Assembly (NCBI RefSeq): GCF_002870965.1
Contig: NZ_PHSO01000004.1
Span: 496,001 to 560,000 of the forward strand
Origin: Tsuneonella flava
GTDB lineage: Bacteria > Pseudomonadota > Alphaproteobacteria > Sphingomonadales > Sphingomonadaceae
Direction: 5' to 3'
Length of the DNA stretch: 64,000 nt
Position numbers and translations under genes: made by a program. Of this stretch, positions 1 through 10,585 are shown one piece after another. The first letter of the stretch is position 1; the number at the start of each line of letters is the position of its first letter. A model generated the notes under the pieces. That model was not told where the DNA came from, ran no database searches, and worked only from the letters and a program-made list of their open reading frames with translations.

Positions 1-121
1 GCGATTGCGGTGCATTCCCCCGATCTATGGCTAGTGGGGGATGTAGGAAAGATGGAGAGAGGGCGGGAGGCATCGTCTATCACCCACGCGCGGCGCCTGC
101 GCTGATCTGGCCGCCCCACAC

Positions 122-493
122 CGTCGCCCGGACTTGATCCGGATCCCGCTATTCTTCCAGCGCAGGCGGGGGGAAGCTGGACCCCGGCTCGATGGCCGGG
201 GTGACGGCATAATGGAAGCGGCTGATTGGCGGGCTACCATGACCCACCGCCCCACCTCGTCATACCGAGGAGCGAAAGGCGACGTGGCGACCCATGAACC
301 GAACCTCGCCTCCCATAACAACCAATGCGAGGGCGGAACCATCACATCTTGGATTGCTTCACTGCATTCGTAATGACGAGGGGAGACGTGTGACTGCCCC
401 ACCCCGTCGCCCCGGACCTGATCCGGGGCCCCGCTGTTCTTCCAGCGCAGTGCAGGTGGAAGCTGGACCCCGGCTCGATGGCCGGGGTGACGG
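122..493. repeat. Composite intergenic repeat block A-B-A
   Basis: Two repeat types alternate here. Type A (122-208 and 405-493) holds CCCGGACTTGATCCGG-like and CCCCGGCTCGATGGCCGGGG palindromes. Type B (about 256-382) starts TCGTCAT..CGAGGAGC, carries GACGTGGC, and ends in the inverted sequence TAATGACGA, so it can fold into one long hairpin. The same A and B units, with a similar linker between A and B (GATTGGCGGG core), recur near 11.7-12.1 kb and 53.4-53.9 kb. No protein-coding signal is convincing. Bases 1-121 and 494-556 show nothing I recognise. Confidence 0.85.
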
Positions 494-556
494 GTGTGTT
501 AATCGGATGGAGCGAAAAAGGCGAGCGGGGTGACGGAACAGTCCGCCCCCTCAGCC

Positions 557-1878
<1,322 letters not shown>

Positions 1879-1880
<2 letters not shown>

Positions 1881-2508
1881 AAATCAGCGTCATTTGTGCG
1901 ACCGGGGCGAAACTGCGGCGATGCAGTGGACACGGACCGTGTTCGCGCAGCGCCGCGATGTGATCTTTGGTGCCGTATCCCTTGTTCCGTTCCCAGCCAT
2001 ATTGCGGGTATTGCCGGGCGGCATCCAGCATAAGGCGGTCGCGCCATTCCTTCGCGATAATGCTGGCCGCGCCAATGGCGGGCTCCAGCCCGTCGCCCCC
2101 GACAATCGCGCGTGCGGGCCAGCGCCATTCGGCCTGCCGCCCCACCGGGGTCTTGTTGCCATCGATCAGCACTTCGCCCGGATCGCGGCCCAGCGCCTCT
2201 GCCAGTCGCGAAGTGGCCAGCGTCATCGCCAGCATCGTCGCAGCGAAGATATTGATCCGGTCGATCTCTTCCGGGGAGACGATGCCCACCCCCCACGCGC
2301 AACTTTCGCGCACCACCGGATCGAGCCGCGCGCGGGCCTTCGCGCTCAGTTTCTTGGAATCGCCGATCCCTTGGGGACATGGCTCGCACAGGACGACAGC
2401 GGCTGCTACCACTGGCCCGGCCAGGGGTCCGCGCCCGGCCTCGTCCACCCCGGCGACCAGAGATGCGGACCCGAAATCGGGATGGGGAGTTCCTGACAGT
2501 ATGACCAT
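1879..2508 (-). CDS. rnhB: Ribonuclease HII
   Basis: The enzyme cleaves RNA in RNA-DNA hybrids and at single ribonucleotides. The 209-residue protein has the N-terminal VDEAGRGPLAGPVV signature with the first catalytic acids, LIDGNK, and the conserved AIGAASIIAK helix. I chose ATG at 2508 because AAGGAA lies just upstream and the family normally has only a short leader before the DEAGRG motif. The reading frame stays open further upstream, but that part is antisense to the next gene. The start codon overlaps the start region of the divergent sugar dehydrogenase at 2501, so neither gene has an intergenic promoter region of its own. Confidence 0.94.
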
Positions 2509-3670
2509 GACCAAATTCCTTGCCGCTTTCCTATTCACTGCCGCTCTGCCGCTCGCAAGTTGCAACGCGCAGACCGTGGGGGACAGCGCCACCAATGACG
2601 CCAGCGATAGTGCCGAACGCCCGTTTGCAGTGACCGAACATGGCAGTTTCGACGAACCGTGGGCCGCGGCATTCGCCCCCGGCACCAGCGTTCTGTTCGT
2701 GACGGAGAAACCGGGGACGATGAAATTCATCGATGTCGCCTCCGGCAAGCAAGGCACAGTCAGCGGTCTGCCCAAAGTCGATTATGGCGGTCAGGGCGGC
2801 CTGGGCGATGTCGCCTTTTTACCCGGTGAATCCGCCGCCACCGTCGGCCAGCGAACGATCTATCTGACGTGGGCTGAAGCAGGCCCCGGCGATACCCGCG
2901 GCGCGGCGCTGGGCAAGGGAACGCTGACCTGCGACAAACCGGAAAGCTGCCGTATTGACGGGCTGAAGGTGATCTGGCGGCAGGAACCCAAAGTCACCGG
3001 GCGCGGCCATTATTCGCACCGCATCGCGATAGCCCCCGATGGCCAGACGATGTTCGTCGCCAGCGGCGAACGGCAGAAAGGCGAACCGGCGCAAGACCTG
3101 CAGAGCGATCTGGGCAAGATCGTCCACCTCAACCTCGACGGGACACCGGCGGCGGGCAATCCGCTGGCGGAAAACAACGTCGCCCGGCCAGAGATATGGT
3201 CTCTGGGCCATCGCAATATCCTTGGTCTGCAATTCGATGCCAGCGGACAGTTGTGGGATCTGGAACACGGCCCGGCAGGCGGCGACGAGCTGAACCGGGT
3301 GGTCGCAGGCAAGAACTATGGCTGGCCCGTGGTGTCGAACGGCGATCATTACAACGGCACACCGATCCCGCGCCACGACACCCGCCCCGACTTCGCTGCC
3401 CCGGCAATAAGCTGGAACCCGGTGATCGCGCCGGGCGATTTCATCTTCTATTCCGGCGAGCTGTTCCCGCAATGGAAAGGGGCCGCCGTGATCGCGGCGA
3501 TGAAGCCTGCCGGGCTGGTAGTCGTACAGACCGAAGGCGACACCGCGAAGGAAGTCGCCCGCTACCCCTTCGACAAGCGTATCCGCGAGGTCGTGCAGGG
3601 ACCGGACGGCGCGATCTGGCTGCTGGAGGACAAGGCAGGCGGCCGCCTGCTGGAATTGCGCCCGCGATAG
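2501..3670 (+). CDS. PQQ-dependent sugar dehydrogenase, lipoprotein
   Basis: This is a glucose/sorbosone dehydrogenase-family beta-propeller of about 389 residues. The N-terminus is a lipoprotein signal with lipobox LASC, so the enzyme is probably anchored facing the periplasm. Family motifs are visible: GRGHYSHRIAIAPDG, SLGHRNILGLQFD and EHGPAGGDELN followed by KNYGWP. The substrate cannot be told from sequence; aldose sugars oxidised with PQQ are the family norm. GGGGAG lies about 11 nt before ATG 2501; ATG 2507 is an alternative. The start overlaps that of divergent rnhB. Confidence 0.88.
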   Translation: MTMTKFLAAFLFTAALPLASCNAQTVGDSATNDASDSAERPFAVTEHGSFDEPWAAAFAPGTSVLFVTEKPGTMKFIDVASGKQGTVSGLPKVDYGGQGGLGDVAFLPGESAATVGQRTIYLTWAEAGPGDTRGAALGKGTLTCDKPESCRIDGLKVIWRQEPKVTGRGHYSHRIAIAPDGQTMFVASGERQKGEPAQDLQSDLGKIVHLNLDGTPAAGNPLAENNVARPEIWSLGHRNILGLQFDASGQLWDLEHGPAGGDELNRVVAGKNYGWPVVSNGDHYNGTPIPRHDTRPDFAAPAISWNPVIAPGDFIFYSGELFPQWKGAAVIAAMKPAGLVVVQTEGDTAKEVARYPFDKRIREVVQGPDGAIWLLEDKAGGRLLELRPR

Positions 3671-3705
3671 GTGGCGGTGATCGGGCCAGACTGCTCACCG
3701 GGATG

Positions 3706-3776
3706 GCTATGCGGTTTGGGCTGAGATGGGAGCCATTTGGACGCCTCAACGGTGCCAATAATGGATCCCGATCCTA
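3706..3776 (+). repeat. Solo end of the inverted-repeat element found at 33.6 kb
   Basis: Bases 3732-3776 match 33869-33913 at about 40 of 45 positions, including an identical first 26 nt. This is one arm of a small element with inverted ends. The flanking GCGGTTTGGG part also recurs, inverted, inside the 33.6 kb copy. The last three bases (CTA, 3774-3776) are the stop codon of the adjoining minus-strand gene. Confidence 0.7.
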
Positions 3777-4181
3777 GTGCTCCAGCACCCGGCGAAGCGG
3801 GCGGGCATTACCTTCGCGATAGGAGTGTATCTTGCAAAGCTGATCGCCGTGAAACGTCACTTTCCAAAGCCCTTCCACGCATTCGGCGGGATCGTCGGAT
3901 ACGATCCGTCCGCGGCAGAGGACATCACTACCCTTGGGCGTGACGGAATCGAACACGATTTTCATATCCGGCACGATTTCAAATATCCGCCGCAGCGCTT
4001 CCAGATAGCGTTCGCGCGGGCCGATCGGATAATTGGCTGTGTCGCGATAGGTCATCGTCGGCGTGAGCATACGTTCCATCGCAGCGAAGTCGCGTGCGTT
4101 GAGCGCGTCGACAAACGCACGCGTCAGCGCGACTTTCGAGGGCTTTCGCTCGAAAAACGGGAGAAGGCGCAAGCGGCGCAT
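3774..4181 (-). CDS. NTF2-like (SnoaL-type) protein
   Basis: The 135-residue protein has the look of the nuclear transport factor 2 fold: helix KVALTRAFVDALNARDFAAM, then TPTMTYRDT and RRIFEIVPDMKIVFDSV, and a C-terminal sheet with WKVTFHGDQLCKIHSY. Members act as small isomerases, hydrolases or ligand binders; the function here is unknown. It has no signal peptide. The stop codon is contributed by the terminal bases of a repeat element, so the native C-terminus may have been altered by its insertion. No clear operon partner is present. Confidence 0.8.
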   Translation of the reverse strand: MRRLRLLPFFERKPSKVALTRAFVDALNARDFAAMERMLTPTMTYRDTANYPIGPRERYLEALRRIFEIVPDMKIVFDSVTPKGSDVLCRGRIVSDDPAECVEGLWKVTFHGDQLCKIHSYREGNARPLRRVLEH

Positions 4182-4256
4182 TCCCCCGTTCTAACCCCCT
4201 TTCAGGGGAATTGATATTGTCACAGGTTAAACCGGATCGAACCGGCCTGCAAAAAA

Positions 4257-4679
4257 TCAGCCGACGATTTCAGACTCGTCGAAGAAGAATGCGATTTCGA
4301 TTTTCGCGTTCTCGTCGCTGTCCGAACCGTGGACCGAATTCGCTTCGATGCTTTCGGCAAACGCCTTGCGAATCGTGCCTTCGGCGGCGTCGGCAGGATT
4401 GGTTGCGCCCATCACGTCGCGATTGCGCTTTACGGCATCTTCGCCTTCCAGCACCTGTACCACGACCGGGCCGCTGATCATGAAATCGACCAGTTCACCG
4501 AAGAAAGGGCGTTCCTTGTGAACGGCATAGAAGCCTTCTGCCTGTTCCTTGGTCATCTGAATGCGCTTGGACGCGACGACGCGCAGGCCGGCTTCCTCGA
4601 GCATTTTGGTGACCGCGCCGGTCAGGTTGCGGCGGGTGGCGTCGGGCTTGATAATCGAAAAGGTACGGGTAACCGCCAT
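4257..4679 (-). CDS. ndk: Nucleoside diphosphate kinase
   Basis: This enzyme transfers the gamma-phosphate from ATP to nucleoside diphosphates through a phosphohistidine. The 140-residue length is standard. The N-terminal TFSIIKPDA strand, the ERPFF segment, and the active-site signature NSVHGSDS with the catalytic His are all present. It lies alone between the NTF2-like gene and holC; an 85-bp gap separates it from holC, so it probably has its own promoter. Confidence 0.97.
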   Translation of the reverse strand: MAVTRTFSIIKPDATRRNLTGAVTKMLEEAGLRVVASKRIQMTKEQAEGFYAVHKERPFFGELVDFMISGPVVVQVLEGEDAVKRNRDVMGATNPADAAEGTIRKAFAESIEANSVHGSDSDENAKIEIAFFFDESEIVG

Positions 4680-4764
4680 TGTCTGGGTTCCTTGCGAACA
4701 TTTTTGGAGTGGAAGTGGGGTTGTTGCGCGCGCCCCTAGCGCCGGGTTGCACGCGGCGCAAGTG

Positions 4765-5202
4765 TCACGCTTTCTTCGCCCATTTCCCGTTTTCCTGCGC
4801 GTAATAGCTGCGTGTCACATCGTCGCGACCGTCAAACTGGCGCCATGTCGCGCGCGCCGCCTGAATGCCCGCCTCGCCAAACAGCAGAAACACGCGCGCA
4901 AACCCCTCCGCCTCCGCCCGCCAGTCGCCATCGGCGATCACGCAATAGCGGGCATCGTTGGCGGCCGCGCAGTCGGCGGAGAGCAGGATCGGCTGGCGCG
5001 CGGCATGGGGGGCACTGGCTTCACCATTGGCAAGGAAAGCCTGCGGATCGCCTTCCCACATCGCCCGGCCCAGCCCCACCCGTTGTTCGGCATCGCTGTC
5101 GACCACCAGCAGCCGTTCGCCCGCCTGCCGGGTACGCGCGGCGATCAATGCCACAACGCGTTCGACAGGGTCGCGCGAAAGCTGCCAGAAATCGAGTTGC
5201 AT
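4765..5202 (-). CDS. holC: DNA polymerase III subunit chi
   Basis: HolC links the clamp loader to single-strand binding protein. The 145-residue protein begins [12 protein letters not shown], as is usual for alphaproteobacterial HolC, and ends with [15 protein letters not shown]; the middle carries the family pattern [20 protein letters not shown]. Its ATG overlaps the pepA stop codon in a TGATG arrangement, so translation is probably coupled. A pepA-holC order is common in proteobacteria and supports the call. Confidence 0.92.
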   Translation of the reverse strand: MQLDFWQLSRDPVERVVALIAARTRQAGERLLVVDSDAEQRVGLGRAMWEGDPQAFLANGEASAPHAARQPILLSADCAAANDARYCVIADGDWRAEAEGFARVFLLFGEAGIQAARATWRQFDGRDDVTRSYYAQENGKWAKKA

Positions 5203-6656
5203 CAGCTCTCTGCAGTGGCTTTCACAAACCGGTCGAGCAAGCGCACGCCGAAGCCTGTTGCGCCCTTGTCCCAGCTATGACCAGGTTTGTCGGACCAGAC
5301 CATGCCCGCAATGTCGAGATGCGCCCAAGGGGTGTCGTTTTCGATATAGCGTTGCAGGAACTGCGCGGCGGTGATCGAACCGGCGAACCGCGAGCCGATG
5401 TTCTTCATATCGGCAATCGGGCTGTCCAGCAGCTTGTCGTAAGCAGGTGCCAGCGGGAAGCGCCACAGCTTGTCGCCGGTCGCCTTACCCGCACCAAGGA
5501 GTTGCTCGGCCAGTTCGTCGGAGTTGGAGAAGCAGCCGCCATGTTCGGTGCCCAGCGCAATCATCATCGCACCAGTCAGCGTAGCGAGATCGACGATCTT
5601 CGAAGGTTTGAACTGCTTTTGCGTCCAGGTCAGCGCATCGGCCAGTACCAGCCGCCCTTCGGCATCGGTGTTGAGCACTTCCACCGTCTGGCCGGACATC
5701 GTCGTGACGACATCGCCCGGACGCTGAGCATTGCCATCGGGCATGTTTTCGACCAGCCCGATGACGCCTACCACGTTCACAGGCGCCTTGCGTGTGACCA
5801 GCGTCATCATTGCGCCAACCACTGCGGCCGATCCGCCCATGTCCCACTTCATATCTTCCATACCCGGCCCGGGCTTGAGCGAGATACCGCCGGTATCGAA
5901 CGTCACCCCTTTGCCGACAAATGCGATTGGCGCATCGTCGGGGTTGCCGCCCATCCATTTGATGGCAAGCACCCGCGATTCGCGGATCGAGCCCTGCCCC
6001 ACGCCAAGCAGTGCCCCCATGCCAAGATCCTTCATCGTCGCTTCGTCGAGCACGATCAGTTCCGCCCCGGTATCGGCAAAGCGTTCGGTGCAACGCGCAA
6101 CATAGCTTTCCGGGTAGAGAATATTGGCGGGCTCGGTCACAAGTTCGCGCGCCAGCTCCACGCCCTTCGCCACCGCAGCGGCGTCTTCCCATGCTTCCTT
6201 AGCGCCATCGGCCGCGCCAACGACGACAACGGAATCGAGCGTCGCCTTCTGATCGTCTTTCAGCCTGGTGCGATAGATATCGTAGCGCCAGGAACGCAGG
6301 CGGAAACCCAGCAGCACCGAAGCCGCTTCTTCCGCTGTCAGGTCGGTCAGTTCGATCGCAATCGATTCAGCCCCCGAACGCAGATATTTGGCGGCCAGAG
6401 CGGCCCCTGCCTTCTCACAATTTGCAAGACGTTCGGCATCGTCGGCCTTGCCCGCACCGGCAAGCGCGACGCGCACGACGTGCCCCTTCCTGTCGGCGAA
6501 CACTTCGAATATCTGCCCCGCACTCCCCTTGAACCGGGCGACCGATGCGCCCTGTGCGATCATCGGTTCAAGACTAGCAAGGTCATCACCCTGATCGATG
6601 ATACGAGCGACGAGCCGTGCATCGTCAGGAAGCGAGGGGGCGAATTCGATCTGCAT
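5202..6656 (-). CDS. pepA: Leucyl aminopeptidase (M17)
   Basis: This is a cytosolic metallo-aminopeptidase releasing N-terminal residues, 484 residues long as usual for PepA. The catalytic C-terminal half shows GKGVTFDTGGISLKPG and the M17 signature NTDAEGRL at residues 329-336, which supplies metal ligands. The N-terminal domain is the expected Rossmann-like macro fold. It is the first gene of a two-gene operon with holC. The 5' end faces lptD, which is divergent, leaving about 100 bp for two promoters. Confidence 0.96.
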   Translation of the reverse strand: MQIEFAPSLPDDARLVARIIDQGDDLASLEPMIAQGASVARFKGSAGQIFEVFADRKGHVVRVALAGAGKADDAERLANCEKAGAALAAKYLRSGAESIAIELTDLTAEEAASVLLGFRLRSWRYDIYRTRLKDDQKATLDSVVVVGAADGAKEAWEDAAAVAKGVELARELVTEPANILYPESYVARCTERFADTGAELIVLDEATMKDLGMGALLGVGQGSIRESRVLAIKWMGGNPDDAPIAFVGKGVTFDTGGISLKPGPGMEDMKWDMGGSAAVVGAMMTLVTRKAPVNVVGVIGLVENMPDGNAQRPGDVVTTMSGQTVEVLNTDAEGRLVLADALTWTQKQFKPSKIVDLATLTGAMMIALGTEHGGCFSNSDELAEQLLGAGKATGDKLWRFPLAPAYDKLLDSPIADMKNIGSRFAGSITAAQFLQRYIENDTPWAHLDIAGMVWSDKPGHSWDKGATGFGVRLLDRFVKATAES

Positions 6657-6760
6657 GAAAGCTCCGAAAAGTAATCGTTATTTGGGGCCAGCAGAGGGAA
6701 AGCCCGGCTGGCACGCTGATGGCGATTGCGATTAGGCCGCGACGATGCGATAGGCAAGGG

Positions 6761-9061
6761 ATGCCCCCCATCCCGACAGCATTTGTGCAAGCTGCGGCGC
6801 CTCGCTTGCCCTACCGATTTGCCAGCGCATCCGCGCTCGTTATCGCTTTGTTTGCTGCACCGGCCAGCGCGCAGGACACGACCGGAGAAACAACCGAAGT
6901 CCTCGAATCGGCGGCGAAAACCACGCCTCCGCCCACCACTGCCCCGCTTACCGGTGCGGAGCGGGTGGTACAGTTCGAAGCGGGCGAAGTCGCTTACGAT
7001 TCGAACGGTGAAAGCGCGACCGCCACCGGCAATGTCGTGCTCCGCAGCGAACAGCGATCGGTCCGCGCCGACACGGTTAAATGGAACCGTAAGACCGGGC
7101 TGATCGTCGCCAACGGCAATGTGCGTCTGGTCGATGAAAACGGCAACCAGCTTTACACCGACAAGCTGGAACTGACCGACACGTTCGAAGCCGGATCGAT
7201 GGAAGATGTCCTGCTCGCGCTGCGCGAAGGGGGCCGTCTGGCGGCAGTTCACGGCGAACGAATGGCCGACGGTACGGTTGAGCTCGACAAGGCTGCATAC
7301 ACCGGATGCCCCGTCGAAAACGCCGATGGCTGCCCGAAAAAGCCCAGCTGGCGGATCACTTCGGAAAAAGTGCTCTATGATCCGAAGACCAGCGATGTCC
7401 GGTTCAAGGGGGCATACCTCGAACTGTTCGGCATGCGCCTGCTGCCGATGCCAGGCCTCAGCGTGCGTACCGACGGCAGTGCGGTATCCGGCTTCCTGAT
7501 CCCCGAAATTCAGTTTTCGGAAAACAACGGGGTTCAGGTCAGTGGTAAATACTATGCCCGATTGGCCGATAACAAGGATCTGGAGGCAAAGGCAGACCTA
7601 TTCACAGATGCACCGCCGATGATTTCCGGTAGCTGGCGGCATCTGACCGATATCGGCGCGTATCAGATAACCGGCTATCTCACGACCAGCCGCCGCAGCA
7701 CCAACGCGACGACCGGTGACACAGAGCGCGACGTGCGCGGATATCTGTTCACCAATGGCCGTTTTCAGTTCGATCCGAACTGGAGCCTCGATTATTCAAT
7801 TCGCAGAGCAAGCGACCGCACCTTCCTGCGTCGATACGATATCAGTTACGATGATCGCCTGCGTTCGCTCGTCAAGCTGGAGCGAACGGGCGCAACCAGT
7901 TTTTTCCAACTGGCTGGCTATGCCACCCAATCCCTGCGGCTGAATGCAGACCAGGGTCAGGTTCCCGTTGCGCTGCCGCTGATCGATTGGCGCAAGCGGA
8001 TCGACGACCCCTTGCTGGGCGGCAAGATAGAGATTCGGGGTAACTCGCTGGCCCTGATGCGCGACGCCGGGCAGAACACGCAGCGCGCCTTTGCCGGTGC
8101 ACGATGGGATTTGCGGCGTGTTACCGGCATGGGCCAACTCGTCACTCTGACCGGACTGGTGCGCGGCGACGTCTACCATTCAACGGACAATCAACTGACC
8201 GACACAGCGCTCTATCGTGGCAATCCGGGATGGGAAACACGTGGGGTGGCTCTGGCCGCACTTGACATTCAGTGGCCGTTTGCAGGCCGTGCATTCGGCG
8301 GCACACAAGTGATTACGCCACGGTTGCAATTCGTCGCCAGCCCACCCATCCGCAACCTCGCGGTGCCAAATGAAGACGCGCGCGCGGTCGATCTGGAAGA
8401 TTCGAACCTGTTCGCGCTCAACCGTTTCCCCGGTTATGATCGCGTGGAAGACGGTGCGCGTATGACCTATGGCGTCGACTACGATCTTCAGTTCCCCGAC
8501 TGGCGCATCCGCAGCACTGTGGGCCAGTCCTACCGCCTGTCCAATCAACGAACGATCGTGCCCGATGGGACGGGTTTGTCCGAACAGGTTTCGGACTTCG
8601 TTGGCCGGACTGAAGTGCGCTACAAGGATTTCGTCAAGCTGACCCACCGGTTCCGGCTGGACAAAGATGATCTCGCTGTACGTCGCAACGAACTGGATGC
8701 AACAGTAGGGTCGAGCAAGACCTATCTCGAGGTGGGCTATCTCCGGCTCAACCGCGATATTTCCAGCACGATAGAAGATTTACGTGATCGCGAGGAACTA
8801 CGCGCGGCAACGCGTATCGCATTCGCCCGATACTGGTCGGTATTCGGTTCGGGTGTGTTCAACCTGACTGATCGGGAGGAAGACCCGACACTGACATCCA
8901 GCGGATTCGACCCGGTTCGCACCCGGCTGGGCGTGGCTTACGAAGACGAATGCCTCGAACTCGGGCTGACCTGGCGGCGAGACTATGTGGACACCGGCGA
9001 TGCACGGCGCGGTAACACGTTCCAGCTCTATTTTGCTCTCAGAGGCCTCGGTTTCCGCTGA
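6761..9061 (+). CDS. lptD: LPS assembly outer-membrane protein LptD
   Basis: LptD with LptE inserts lipopolysaccharide into the outer leaflet. From ATG 6761 the protein has 766 residues: a signal peptide ending near APASAQ, an N-terminal beta-jellyroll of the OstA type (GNVVLRSEQRSVRADTVKW, GNVRLVDENGNQLYTDKLEL), and a long C-terminal barrel region ending in FALRGLGFR. A CP-containing stretch (YTGCPVENADGC) fits the periplasmic part. ATG 6719 is in frame but has no ribosome site. It heads the order lptD-surA-pdxA-rsmA, known from many proteobacteria. Confidence 0.93.
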   Translation: MPPIPTAFVQAAAPRLPYRFASASALVIALFAAPASAQDTTGETTEVLESAAKTTPPPTTAPLTGAERVVQFEAGEVAYDSNGESATATGNVVLRSEQRSVRADTVKWNRKTGLIVANGNVRLVDENGNQLYTDKLELTDTFEAGSMEDVLLALREGGRLAAVHGERMADGTVELDKAAYTGCPVENADGCPKKPSWRITSEKVLYDPKTSDVRFKGAYLELFGMRLLPMPGLSVRTDGSAVSGFLIPEIQFSENNGVQVSGKYYARLADNKDLEAKADLFTDAPPMISGSWRHLTDIGAYQITGYLTTSRRSTNATTGDTERDVRGYLFTNGRFQFDPNWSLDYSIRRASDRTFLRRYDISYDDRLRSLVKLERTGATSFFQLAGYATQSLRLNADQGQVPVALPLIDWRKRIDDPLLGGKIEIRGNSLALMRDAGQNTQRAFAGARWDLRRVTGMGQLVTLTGLVRGDVYHSTDNQLTDTALYRGNPGWETRGVALAALDIQWPFAGRAFGGTQVITPRLQFVASPPIRNLAVPNEDARAVDLEDSNLFALNRFPGYDRVEDGARMTYGVDYDLQFPDWRIRSTVGQSYRLSNQRTIVPDGTGLSEQVSDFVGRTEVRYKDFVKLTHRFRLDKDDLAVRRNELDATVGSSKTYLEVGYLRLNRDISSTIEDLRDREELRAATRIAFARYWSVFGSGVFNLTDREEDPTLTSSGFDPVRTRLGVAYEDECLELGLTWRRDYVDTGDARRGNTFQLYFALRGLGFR

Positions 9062-9218
9062 TTCCCTTTTGCGAATACGGGGATTGGCCGTTCCGCAGGC
9101 GTTGGCAGCACGGGGCAAAACCGCTATCCGCGACACTCAGCTTGGGTTAAGCCACCCGGCTACATTGGCACTTCATTACAAAGTAGCCGGAAACCGGCGC
9201 TGCAATCGGACTTTACGC

Positions 9219-10580
9219 GTGATCGAAAAGACTGTTTCCAAACTGATTTGCGGCATCGCCGCGTTCGGCATGATCGCCGCCCCCATCACCGCGACTGCAC
9301 AGCAGGCGCAGGCGATGGACGAAGCGAACAACGATGCGAGCGGGCTCGACTTGCCGGCAAACATATCGCTGCTGGGGAACAGCAACCCGAACGAACGTAA
9401 ACCGACCGCCGTGGTCAATGGACAGGTTATCACCGGCACCGACGTGGACCAGCGTGTCGCTCTCGTAGTCGCAGCGAACAAGGGCAAGATTTCCGAGGAA
9501 GAAATGCAGCGCCTGCGGGCACAAGTCCTGCGGAACCTGATCGACGAAACACTGGAAATTCAGGCGGCCAAGGCGCAGGAAATCGAAGTCAGCGCCGCTC
9601 AGGTCGATGAAACGTACAAACGCGTCGCTCAACAGAATTTTGGGCAATCGCCCTCAGCGCTTGACGCACATCTGGAATCGATCGGTTCATCTCCCGCTTC
9701 GTTGAAGCGCCAGATCCTGGGCGAAATGGCGTGGCAGCAGCTGCTGCGTCGCAATGTGTCGCCGTTCGTCAACGTGTCGAGCGAAGAAGTGAACGAAATG
9801 CTCGCGCGCCTGAATGCTTCGCGCGGGACGGAAGAGTATCGCCTCGGCGAAATTTACATGGCAGCCACTCCGACAACGCAGGCGCAAGTTGAAGCGAACA
9901 TGCGTAAAATCATCGAGCAACTGCGTTCGGGCGGCAGCTTCGTCGCCTATGCACGCCAGTTTTCGGAGGCATCGACCGCCGCAGTTGGCGGCGACCTTGG
10001 CTTTGTCCGTCTCGAAACCCTGCCCGCCGAACTGGCGGCTGCGGCGCGTGAAATGCAACCGGGGCAGGTGATTGGTCCGATTGCCAACTCTGGCGGCTAT
10101 TCGATCCTTTACCTGATCGACAAGAAGGCGATCCTTTCGGCCGACCCGCGCGACGCGACGCTCAGCCTCAAGCAGATTTCGCTCAATTTCCCCAAGGGGA
10201 CCAGCAAGGCCGACGCGACCAAGCGGCTGGAAGCTTTCACTCAACAGGTTCAGGCGATCAAGGGTTGCGGCGATGCCGAAGCCAGTGCCGCCAAAATCGG
10301 TGCCGATATCGTCAGCAACGACAACATCCGTGTGCGCGCCTTGCCGGAACAATTGCAGCAAATCATGCTGAACCTGCAAATCGGGCAGTCCACTCCGCCG
10401 TTTGGTTCGGTGGAAGAAGGCGTGCGTGTGCTGATGCTGTGCGGGCGTGACGATCCGCAGACCGGCGATGCACCGTCGTTCGATCAGGTGATGAGCCAGC
10501 TCGAAAACGAACGCATCGACAAGCGTGCTCAGCGTTACCTGCGCGACCTGCGTAACGACGCCTACATCGTTTACAACTGA
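9219..10580 (+). CDS. surA: Periplasmic chaperone / peptidylprolyl isomerase SurA
   Basis: SurA escorts outer-membrane proteins such as LptD. The 453-residue product starts at GTG 9219, which gives a plausible signal peptide (KLICGIAAFGMIAAPITATAQQ). Next come a SurA N-domain (AVVNGQVITGTDVDQRV, QVLRNLIDETLEIQAA) and a parvulin domain (FSEASTAAVGGDLGFV, PGQVIGPI). The second parvulin-like part is degenerate, as in many alphaproteobacteria. It sits 157 bp after lptD and 5 bp before pdxA. An upstream in-frame extension exists, but it would overlap lptD and lacks a signal sequence at the right place. Confidence 0.92.
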   Translation: MIEKTVSKLICGIAAFGMIAAPITATAQQAQAMDEANNDASGLDLPANISLLGNSNPNERKPTAVVNGQVITGTDVDQRVALVVAANKGKISEEEMQRLRAQVLRNLIDETLEIQAAKAQEIEVSAAQVDETYKRVAQQNFGQSPSALDAHLESIGSSPASLKRQILGEMAWQQLLRRNVSPFVNVSSEEVNEMLARLNASRGTEEYRLGEIYMAATPTTQAQVEANMRKIIEQLRSGGSFVAYARQFSEASTAAVGGDLGFVRLETLPAELAAAAREMQPGQVIGPIANSGGYSILYLIDKKAILSADPRDATLSLKQISLNFPKGTSKADATKRLEAFTQQVQAIKGCGDAEASAAKIGADIVSNDNIRVRALPEQLQQIMLNLQIGQSTPPFGSVEEGVRVLMLCGRDDPQTGDAPSFDQVMSQLENERIDKRAQRYLRDLRNDAYIVYN

Positions 10581-10585
10581 TCGCG

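Noticed and set aside
31-402. Open frames within the first repeat block
   Set aside because: They run through palindromic repeats shared with other intergenic regions and have no ribosome site.
4812-6674. 620-codon open frame on the plus strand across holC and pepA
   Set aside because: Entirely antisense to two well-supported genes with no family signature.
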